Shown piece after piece: positions 55,121-64,000 of a DNA stretch of 64,000 nt (within the stretch, counting starts at the first letter, position 1; the number at the start of each line of letters is the position of its first letter). The DNA comes from Perca fluviatilis (lineage: Eukaryota; Chordata; Actinopteri; Perciformes; Percidae): positions 5,594,614 through 5,658,613 of the forward strand of contig NC_053120.1 in the NCBI RefSeq assembly GCF_010015445.1, written 5' to 3'. The translations under genes and the position numbers were made by a program. Under the pieces are notes generated by a model. The model was given only the letters and a program-made list of their open reading frames with translations, did no database searches and was not told the DNA's origin.

Positions 55121-55893
55121 TTAAAGGGCTCATATTATGCTTTTTGGCGTTTTCCCTTTTCTTTATTGTGTAAGATATCTTTTTTGTGCATGTAATGGGC
55201 TTCCATAGTGAAAAAGCCCAAAGTCCAGACTTACCATCTCCAACAGAAAACACTAACTGCTCCAAACAGCTCTGTTGTAGTCCAGCCTTTACTTCAGAGA
55301 CAGACGTGGGTCACTTTGTAACACACGTTATAATGCTCGCCTAGCTGCTAGCGTGGCACGCCCTCATACTCTGCTTCTGACTGGCTAGTAGTCCTTACCT
55401 AGGTTCTGTCAGGGCATGCCCTCATACTCTGCTTCTGACTGGCTAGTAGTCCTTACCTAGGTACTGTCAGGGCACGCCCTCATACTCTGCTTCTGACTGG
55501 CTAGTAGTCCTTACCTAGGTACTGACTTGGCACGCCCTCATACTCTGCTTCTGACTGGCTAGTAGTCCTTACCTAGCTACTGGATATGTGCAATTGTGAT
55601 TGGGGCTTTGTAAATTATAGAGTGTGGTCTAGACCTACTCTATCTGTAAAGTGTCTCGAGATAACTGTTGTTATGATTTGAAACTATAAATATAATTGAA
55701 TTGAATTGAATTGATGCCTCACTCTGTAGCTAAAACAGAGAGCTCAACACACAGGGTGAAAAGAGGAGCTGCAGCAATGTGCAGTACAACAAAAATATGG
55801 TGTTTTTAGAAAATTAAACCATGTAAACCTATTCTGATATAACCTCTAAATACAATCATGAACCTGAAAATGAGCATAATATGAGCACTTTAA
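55121..55893. mobile_element. MITE (GAGCACTTTAA type), copy 2, with 58-bp minisatellite and a nested insertion
   Basis: Left end TTAAAGGGCTCATATTATGC and right end GCATAATATGAGCACTTTAA are inverted and TTAA-bounded. Inside, the 58-bp unit TGGCTAGTAGTCCTTACC recurs at 55382, 55440, 55498 and 55556. A LINE-tail-like insertion at 55594-55714 ends in (TTGAA)n. Confidence 0.9.
55594..55714 (+). mobile_element. LINE or SINE 3' tail inserted in the MITE
   Basis: CTTTGTAAATTATAGAGTGT, GGTCTAGACCTACTCTATC and TGTAAAGTGTCTCGAGATAA, then ATTGAATTGAATTGAATTG. The same tail family is at 57795-57870 (plus) and 60835-60925 (minus). Confidence 0.7.
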
Positions 55894-55904
55894 TATGTTG
55901 TTAC

Positions 55905-56600
55905 TATATTCAAAGTGAAACATCGCAGTCTTTTGCGATGTGTTTATCACGCAAGTTGACACTGCGATGATGACAGGGTTTAACAGTAAGGGTTGCCCAA
56001 TGGCCCGAGGACAGGTCAATATTACAACCCACTTGCCCGTTCGGGCTAGTCTAGAAATCTAGAAGAATAAGATGTGTTCGGAGTTTTGCCGACCGGATGC
56101 TGCAAAAGTTTAAAGTTTAATCTATCAGCTAGCTTCACTACCTTCTTCGTTGCTCTGGTTGGTTGCAGACCTATCCTACTGCGTGCAGAGGGAATTTGAA
56201 AGACAACCGTTTATCCCGCCCCTCGGATTGAGCCCAGCCAATGGTGATTTCCCAGACCCAACATCTTGATGTGGGTCTGGCTTGTCAGGCTACGTTCGGG
56301 CTTCATTGTATCATAAATTCCGTTATTGTTCTCTTGACACTTTCAACGTTTTTGACTTTTTTTTCCTGAAATGTTTTCCGACATTAGGCGCTTTTTTCTG
56401 GATATCTCTATGTTTTTTTTACAGTTTTATTTTTAAGTTTGACATTTGTTTTTTCAACGCTTTTTTCCCCCAAAAAATTTTCTAAAAACTATACATTTGA
56501 TTTTAAAATCATTTTCCTGACTGGACAAGTAAAAAAAAAACTTAATGTTGAACGCCGGATGATAAAAAACAGAAAACAATATATTGTGCAGCCCTACTAA
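55905..56600. mobile_element. Composite of degraded DNA elements
   Basis: Includes GATGTGGGTCTGGCTTGTCA at 56270, a terminus seen in fish MITEs, and ATATTGTGCAGCCCTA at 56582, a hAT-type right end. Between them are diverged TTGACACTTTCAACG-type repeats. Confidence 0.45.
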
Positions 56601-57107
56601 ACACACAAAGACTAATATCCATCTTCTAATCTGACTCTGGATTAGACGGCTAACCTGATGATGTCCTTAAATGTTAGTGTTCCTTTAACGTACAGTGTGA
56701 ACACCACAGCGGTGAGTTTTCTACTTTCCTGCAGGCTAAGTGAGCTATCAGCTGCTTTTCTTTTCCTTTTCTTTTCTTCTCGCCTGAAGCTCTGTTTCAC
56801 ATTGTGACTCCCGTTCAACCTGCCAGAGAACTGACTCGCAGCTCAGGACAAGGAGATGTGTTAATCTAGACACATGCTTTGAAATGGACTGTGTGATTGT
56901 GTGTCCAGGGAATCTTATCAGGTCAAGCAGCTGTTTCCTGCTCAAGCCCAGTGGGCAGCAACGCAACACTGCTGACTGGCCACAGGGCAGATACATCATG
57001 TGTTTGTGTGTGTGTGAAGTAAAAAATAGATCATATGTCCGTTTGTGTGTGTGTAGGACAAGGGGAAGGTTTGTAGCTTTGAATGCAAGTGACCTAAAGT
57101 GACTGTA

Positions 57108-57110
<3 letters not shown>

Positions 57111-57160
<50 letters not shown>
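57111..57160. repeat. (GT)n microsatellite
   Basis: About 25 GT units. A second tract lies at 57279-57322. Confidence 0.97.
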
Positions 57161-57162
<2 letters not shown>

Positions 57163-57273
57163 AAAATGATGGATTAGTGGATGAGGTTTGGAGGATTGGT
57201 GGAAATGTAGCATGAAAGCTCTGCCCTGGGGCAGAGACGCTACTGACAACTGGTGACCAGTGGTGTGTGTCTA

Positions 57274-57325
<52 letters not shown>

Positions 57326-57689
57326 CACTGAGGCATCATCTGTGCATCCAGATGATCAGCTACAAATGGCCTTGAAAAACCTGGACACACTCTCACACAC
57401 ACTTAAAAGATAAAGCTGGCATTATTCTATGTTTGTTTCTGTCCGCAAATCCCATGAAAATACTCCAAGCAACAACATGTTAGTCCGTCTGTCCATACTT
57501 CATGACTTAAAGCACATTGGTTCCTACTGATGACGTACTGTACATCTTTAAAAACACAAACACAGAGTTTCACCAGTAATTTCCTCAAACAGCTGCTCAC
57601 TGTAGTTTTGAATCAAACAATAAGAGGGAAAACGTGCATTTGACGGCGACTATTTTCAGCCGCGGATTAATCCACATTTCGGCGCTCTA

Positions 57690-57870
57690 GGGAGTATTTG
57701 TGGCAGCAGGACGCTGTGTGTGGGATTGAGCCAGAATGACCTCCCTAAAAGGGAGTTTTTCCTCACCACTGTCGCACTAAATGCTTACTGGAATTGTTGG
57801 GTCTTTGTAAATTATAGAGCGTGGTCTAGACCTACTCTATCTGTAAAGTCTCTAGAGATAACTCTTGTAA
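57690..57870 (+). mobile_element. LINE or SINE 3' portion
   Basis: GGGAGTTTTTCCTCACCACT, GTCGCACTAAATGCTTACTG and CTTTGTAAATTATAGAGCG form a longer version of the tail found at 55594-55714. Confidence 0.65.
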
Positions 57871-58076
57871 TTTTGTGCGCATGAGATTTGTTGACAGCCA
57901 AACGTAGAATATAAATGCTATCTACTGTATGTTTGATCATCAAAGACATTTTCTATTGGGAAATAAGCGTATTTTTGCATTAGCAGATGAATGTAGAATT
58001 GGTGGTATTTAGCATTAGTCATTGTGTACAAGTGATCCCACGCATGTTAGACAAATGACAACTTTTGGTTACTTGA

Positions 58077-58266
58077 AGGTAGCTACATAAGAGTGACATG
58101 ACACTGTCATGAACGTGTCATAAACATTTATGACATAACGCTTCTTTTACATAAGTGTTATTCAGTTTTTGTCATGACAAGTTATGGTTAGTGTTCATGT
58201 GTCATGATGTGTTCATGACAGTGTCATGTCACTCTTATGCAGATACCTTCAAGTAAAGTGTTACCC
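58077..58266. mobile_element. Foldback MITE, longest copy
   Basis: The left arm GGTTACTTGAAGGTAGCTAC and right arm GATACCTTCAAGTAAAGTGT are inverted. GAGTGACATGACACTGTCAT and its inverse occur inside. Same family as 8343-8428 and 46021-46085. Confidence 0.85.
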
Positions 58267-59227
58267 AACTTTTTCGGTGCATGTCGTCAGTTCTTACGCA
58301 CAGATTTAGAACCAGTTCTACTCATGTTATTGATAAAAGAGGACTCTGGGGAACCAATTCTGTGGAACATTCGATGAAACGGAAAGGCAGAAGGAAGTAA
58401 GGAACTTGTTTTGATTGTGCTCGCAATCGAACGTGCACCTTCTCTTCAAGCCCTGTAGACACGAAATAGTCAACGCACTAATCTGAAGAGCTGAGTCACA
58501 AAAAGGCTGCAATACACACACTCGGAATAAGCTGCCGTGTCACCTCTTATTACTCTCTTTAAGTTGTTTCAGTCGCAAAATGCATCTTTGTGCAAATCTT
58601 TCAAAACACAATCCAATCCCAGAAGGATTTTTGAGGGGAAACTGTAGTTGGTCATGATTTATTCTACTAACCCTGGGGCTGTAGATGGTTTCATTTAGAT
58701 CTGCCTAAAGACGCAGCAGGGAGGAGTTCGCGTATGATGATTAGGCATACCATCCGGTCTAACTTTTTTGAAATTGAAATTATGAGGGTTTCAGGTCTTT
58801 GCATGCTTCATGGGTTTCGGCCCAGTGTGGCAGGTCTCATCGTGGCTGTCTTAACTGGAAGCAACCACACGGAATCTGATCTTTCTCCGTCCAGACAGCC
58901 GTGAAGAGATCAGACATGAGCCGCGAAAAAAAAAAAAAAAGTCAAAACTCCGAACGCAGTCAAAACTCAGTCTAATTAGATTAGCGCTGGGGAATGCAGA
59001 GTGCAGATGTTACAGAGCTTCAGAGCTAAAATGTCTCTTTGAAAAGTGAAAATGATTATGTGTAATGATGTGGAATTGTGGAATCAGTCCATCATTACGT
59101 AAGCGTATACTGTGGACTTCTCTAATGCTTTTGACATGACACGCTCAACCAAAACGTGTCTGAGTATTGTTATTTAGACTTTGAATAGGTTTTTGACATC
59201 TCCAAGGCCACGTTCAGACTGCAGTCC

Positions 59228-59856
59228 TTAAAGGTCCAATGTGTGGCAATTTCTCCCATCTAGCTTTGAGATCATATATCGCAATCAGCTCTCTCTCGCC
59301 ACGCAGTTCAGAGTACGTATTACAGCTACGGTAGCCGTTCGGCGTCTCTTTCAATCCCCTTTTCCTTCATCAGGTCTTTCCATCTTTGGAAGGCAGCTCC
59401 AATGTTCACTGTTTTTTCTGATGACGCCGGTCTCTAGCTCTTTTCAATCTCCTTTTCCTTTTTCTGGGTGAAGAAGAAGAAGAAGACTCCCGTTCCTGAA
59501 ATTTGGATTTTGAATACGTGTGGTCCTCCATGTTTTCCTTCTTCAAACTTGCCGGAGGCGAGTAAGCTACGATACCCATTAGCAGCAGCTGTGAGTTTAT
59601 CATGTGACAGTGAAAATGTGAAAGGTGGAGCAGTATGTCCTGTATGTCCCTTACAGGCTAAAGTATTTCAAGATGGAGCATGAATATGGAGCGTCTACCC
59701 CAGTTCACGCAAACGCAAATGTAAAATCTCAAGCCTAAAGGAATACTTGGAATTGATGGTGGAGGTTAATATTCAAGAAAAAAAGGACAAGTTAGTGAAC
59801 GGGCAACACCGAGTTTGATAATGACCAACTAAACACGTTACACACTGGAGCTTTAA
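59228..59856. mobile_element. TTAA-flanked MITE, copy 2
   Basis: Starts TTAAAGGTCCAATGTGTGGC and ends CACACTGGAGCTTTAA. It shares most of its interior with 16642-17178 but carries an extra stretch of about 125 bp around 59335-59460, partly a duplication of CAATCTCCTTTTCC-type sequence. Confidence 0.8.
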
Positions 59857-60834
59857 TACTCAATTCCAATTTATTGCAAGATCTGATTTTTTTGACTGAT
59901 TTTTGAAATGTGGCCCGCATCAGACGTATTAGATTAGATTATTTTAGATTCAACTTTATTGTCATTAAGACACATTATGAGAGACCTGCTTTACCAAAGG
60001 TGTGTGAATGTGTAGTGCGGTAAAGTCTTTACTGTGTGCTGACAGACAGATGGGAGAGATGGGAGAGATGATGACAACTAAAAAAATATTTCTTATTAAC
60101 CTATATCTAATTTAAAACTATTTTTTCATGGACTACTGGGATGTATGTATGATTGTATGTATATGTAATGTCATGTATGTACTAGAGCGCCTTTCGCGTG
60201 CATCTAGTCATCATCATTTGTGGAAATTGTGTATTCTATACTTTGTTCCACTACTTTCTATTGAATCATGGGCCCCCACCTATAAGCTTTTCTAGCTTCT
60301 TTGGGGGACCCATTCACTTTACCCAATTAATCTTGTACCCCCCCAACTGTATTATTGTAATGTTTCAAGTGGTATTTGTGAATAAATAAATAAATAAAAA
60401 ATAAATAAAAATAAATGAGCGAGACGCTGCCGAGCTGAAGGGTTTGCTCCGGTAGCCAACACAGCACAAACCAGTCAGCTTCACATTATATGTTATATCT
60501 ACATGTTATGTATTTCATGTATCATTAATTGCTTCATTAGAAATGCTGATTGTTATTTAAGCCTCCCGAAAGCTTCTGTGGAAGCTCAGATCTCTTTTGG
60601 GGCAACTAAGCCCCCCCCACCCCCCCCCCCTCATCCCCCCGAAATGATTATGCTTCTCAGTTTATCTTCACATTAATAATTAAACCACTTCATCTAAGTG
60701 CATTAGCAACACACATCATCTGCACATTACGCTTGTTAAAAAACACCTCTGCCTTTGTTTCCTCAGTGAGCGTCTCATTTTCCCAGCGTCAATTAGCGTT
60801 AACTACATTCATTTTATTCATAGTATCAAATCAT

Positions 60835-60925
60835 AACTGGAGTTATCTCAAGACACTTTACAGATAGATTTGGTCTAGACCACACTCTGTAATTTACAAA
60901 GACCCAACAATTCCAGTAATTCCCC
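60835..60925 (-). mobile_element. LINE or SINE 3' tail
   Basis: Reverse complement of the tail at 55594-55714: CAAGACACTTTACAGATAG, TGGTCTAGACCACACTCTG, TAATTTACAAAGACCCAAC. Confidence 0.7.
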
Positions 60926-61615
60926 ATTGAATCGAATAGACAGTTTGTTGGCGGAAAAGTGATTGGTAAAAATCTGCCCCAAAATCTGCTGATTTTAAGT
61001 AAAAGAAATGTGAATATTTGTTGGGTTTGTTATTAATGTGTTAATTAACTGAGGGTCTTTGGGTTTGTCAGCAGTTGAAAATGTAAACTTTGAGCAGTCA
61101 GAAATTGTGACTGACGTTTTTCACTATTTACTGACACTTTATTTACTCAATAATTATAAGTTAGTTGCAGCCCTGCAGTCTACAAATTTATTTTTCACAA
61201 CACTGCTACAAGTTATTTTTCTAGTCCAATAAAGAACACATCGCCACAGTGTCTGTTTGGTTCCCTTTGGTTCAATTATTCATGTTTTTGGGGTTAAACT
61301 GAGTGATCGTGATCCTGACCGAATTGGACTTGATTGTGATGTTGAAAAAACCGACTGGTTGAATCATGCGGTTCACATTTTGGACATGTTAAAAACCCCA
61401 AACAGTTTAGGATAAATTCACCCATTTATTGTCTCTCTATATAAATCTGTTTATGTGTTTGTGTGTGGGTGTGCGTGTGTGTGTGTGTGTTTGTGTTCTA
61501 TGTCAGCTCATCTCTCTGTCAGCATGTCACAAGCTTCACTTTGGGAACATTAATGACAATGACACGCCGGTGACATTTCTTACTCTGACACCGGCCAGAT
61601 GCACAAATAAATGAA

Positions 61616-61623
<8 letters not shown>

Positions 61624-61676
<53 letters not shown>

Positions 61677-61690
61677 GTGTGTGTGTGTCC
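61624..61690. repeat. (TG)n microsatellite
   Basis: About 33 TG units with one TTG interruption. Confidence 0.96.
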
Positions 61691-62163
61691 GATCTCCTAC
61701 TGAGAGGGGTGACAGAGAGCTGTGGAAACAGAAGAGATACCGATAGGAAGAGGAGGAGGGGTGAGGGTTAACAAAAAGAAAATTATGATATGGAGATTTG
61801 CCATTGACAACAGAGGGAAAAAAAAGGGAAGAGAAAAAGAAAAAGAGAGCGACATCTGCTCCGGCTCCCTTCAAACCGATGTGACACATGAGGGAGAAGG
61901 TCTGCCCGGCTGCCTGAATTTATTAAACTAATAGGATTCTCCTCAGTGGCGCCCAAGTGCTCCGCGCATGTTAAACAAACACTGTCAACGCTGCTCAACC
62001 AAAATCCACTCCCAGAATCCCAGGCTTTGGACTCTTCATCAAACATTGTTCTAATGACTGTTTGTCTCATAAGTAGTTCTGGTTCCTTTGTAACTTTGTT
62101 TCAGAGAATTCTTGTTTATTTTGTTCTTATTAATTGGAAACATCAAGTCCTCATTCTTATTCA

Positions 62164-62590
62164 AGTTTGAGGTAGTCTCGCTTTGCCAGACCTTCCTCCG
62201 CAGCGCTGCGGAGGAGGGTCTGGCTAGTCCACACAGCATTTCTGGGATGGGAGAAAAATGTGCTCTGGTTTATTGGCATTTTTGTAAACCAATCACAATC
62301 GTCTTGGGCGGCGCAATGTTACAGACAGAGCCACGGTGCCTCTGCAAAATAGCCTCTGGAAGGAACTTTTTGGTGGAATGTGTGTACGTTCAAAAGTAGT
62401 TTTAGTCGTGCAACAGAAAACTCCGATTGGACAGATAGTCTAGCTAGCTGTCTGGATTTACCCTGCAGAGATCTGAGGAGCAGTTAACCATAGTCCTCAC
62501 AAATCCACCGGAGGTTAGAACGCCAACACAAAGAAAGAGGAAGCTAACGGACATCGGCTGAAAAGACATGCATTCGTGGAACGCCATGAA
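62164..62590 (+). mobile_element. Interspersed DNA element, possibly Harbinger-type
   Basis: Starts GGTAGTCTCGCTTTGCCAGA with an internal palindrome around CCGCAGCGCTGCGG, and continues GATTGGACAGATAGTCTAGC and CCAACACAAAGAAAG. The right part is shared, inverted, with 31255-31445. Class assignment is tentative. Confidence 0.55.
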
Positions 62591-62599
62591 TAGACTGGG

Positions 62600-62695
62600 A
62601 GCGTGCCTATGTTCCCACAGCCCTATGTTCCCACATTTCTAAGATTTTTTTCAAAATTAGGTTCTATGTTCCCACATTTCCTTTTTCATAAATTT
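62600..62695. repeat. TATGTTCCCACA repeat
   Basis: CTATGTTCCCACA-type phrases occur three times at about 62608, 62623 and 62662 and are separated by T-rich spacers. This resembles a fish MITE end. Confidence 0.55.
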
Positions 62696-62699
62696 GTAT

Positions 62700-64000
62700 C
62701 AGATTGTATCCCCCTTTCTCCCAATTTGGTAGCCAATTACACCCAACCTATTATCCAGTAGCAATGGACTACAGATGGAATGTGACCCTAACCCTAGTTT
62801 GGATTTTTGAAAAGTCTAGTTGTATGAAGTATTTCTCCATACTCAGTCATCAATGATATCAATGGGTATTTTGGGTAAAATAAATAAATAAATATGCAAG
62901 AAATGACTATGTACGATTGATATGAATATATGAGAAATAAATTGTATTTTGTTTGATAATTGGTAAGATATAAAATTTATTAAAATAAAGAAATGATCAT
63001 AAAGGAAGTTGTTTCATTAAATAACATTGTTTTCTGGAGAAGGGGTGGGATGTTGTCTTCGGGTCAAATTTGACCCATTTTTTTTAAAGTTTCTGTAACA
63101 GAAATTTGGATTTCTTTCGACCAAACGGATGGTTCCATGCAACCCGTTCTCACTCCGAACTCGTAAAATACAGACGTTTGGACAGCGGCTGTCAGCGTCT
63201 GAAGAGATGGAAAAGGCGTCCTTCAGCGCGTTTGTGGAACGTACCGGGGAGAGCAGCAGCTACACGGGGTTTAGCGAGTAGTATGTCACGTTTCCTAAAG
63301 TCGCTTTCTTCTTTTACCGCCCATGTTATTCCCGTTTGTCACGGACGCCAAACGGGACGCCAATAGTCCTGACCAAGCGCGTTTAGTTAAAGCACGTTAT
63401 ATGACGCTAAAGGAGCCTTTTAGCATCAATAAAGGCACCTGACCAAGCGTCCGAATTTTACTAGATGGGAGTGAGAATCTGTTGTTCCATGAAACGCTCT
63501 TCACAAGTCAAGTTAAGGATCAGTTCACTACCATCATTGACTTTTGGGTGTTTTATTAAATGCTATAGCATTATTCTGACTAAACTTATCCATCAACATC
63601 CTCTGATCTTAAATATTAGTCAAAATAATTCATACTTTCTGCTTTTTTAACTCAAAAGTTAAGATATAATTTCATAGGCTATATGAGGTTTAGGGACCAG
63701 AAAGTTGTCGTTAGTGTACACTGATGGTAGTGGGGGAAGCGGCGAAAATGTCGAACAATGCTACAAAAACGTTGAAAAGAGACAAAATCGTAAAAAAAAA
63801 GCAAAATAAGTGACAAAAACGTCAAAGATGTAAAAAAAAAAAAATGTTAACACAAGGGTTAAATAAGTGTATATTTCTTCCATGCGTTTCCTGGGTGAGT
63901 GTTTGGTTTTTACTTTAAAGTGAACTCCGCTCTCTCTCCGCTGTGTTTTTTATGCTGACACCACACATTATTTTCCATTGGATATTGAAGTTCATAAATT
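62700..64000. other. Distal flank, repeat-like, no gene seen
   Basis: Includes a palindromic GGGTCAAATTTGACCC at 63062-63077 and a degenerate AAAACGTC-type repeat near 63760-63850. The GC-richer block at 63100-63470 looks like a repeat. No exon recognised. Confidence 0.4.

Larger units (their letters stand above)
59860..62160. other. Intergenic, no gene seen
   Basis: Contains (AAAT)n at about 60380-60415, a C-rich tract at 60610-60640, a minus-strand LINE tail at 60835-60925 and (TG)n at 61624-61690. Short open frames are not gene-like. Confidence 0.4.

Noticed and set aside
63062..63077. GGGTCAAATTTGACCC as a nuclear receptor or operator site
   Set aside because: The palindrome occurs in a repeat-like context and resembles a fish MITE motif; there is no nearby gene for it to regulate.

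Overview
This window is vertebrate nuclear DNA, almost certainly from a ray-finned fish and probably a percomorph. The evidence is a split gene with canonical GT-AG introns, very dense (CA)n/(TG)n microsatellites, a tRNA-derived SINE of the type common in percomorphs, and many short non-autonomous DNA transposons (hAT-like with 8-bp target duplications, TTAA-flanked MITEs, foldback elements). No operons, CRISPR arrays or prokaryotic features are present.

The only host protein gene I can support is pik3r3, the p55-gamma regulatory subunit of class IA phosphoinositide 3-kinase, on the minus strand. Its nine coding exons lie between 26921 (start ATG) and 10346 (stop). Joined, they give 1422 nt and a 473-residue protein with the family layout: a short acidic/aromatic N-terminus beginning MYNTVW, a proline-rich stretch, the N-terminal SH2 domain, the inter-SH2 coiled coil that grips p110, and the C-terminal SH2 domain. 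All exon phases agree. A probable long 3' UTR runs from 10345 down to about 5340, and a probable distal promoter with a non-coding first exon lies near 27490-27620.

The most interesting observation is inside the 9.3-kb first intron. At 21993-22170 on the gene strand there is a GC-rich, TATA-less promoter-like segment (CCAAT box, GC box) followed by an ATG, 11 codons and a GTAAGA splice donor in exactly the phase needed to splice into exon 2. This predicts a second, shorter pik3r3 isoform starting MQLTESTMVED, analogous to the way PIK3R1 makes p55-alpha and p50-alpha from internal promoters.

The rest is repeat landscape. Positions 1-1240 are an AT-rich satellite with a unit of about 34 bp. 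Introns 3 to 6 hold a SINE with a 14-bp target duplication, a hAT MITE with an 8-bp target duplication, a LINE tail beside a splice donor, and several other MITEs. From 27.6 to 64 kb I see no convincing host exon. That region holds nested transposons (34633-35450 with a transposase remnant; 38815-40067), MITEs, a broken LINE reverse transcriptase (about 52935-53345), a LINE ORF2 C-terminal fragment with its tail (48935-49390), microsatellites and a (CAGA)n minisatellite. Family names for the repeats come from recognition of termini, target duplications and motifs, not from a database search.
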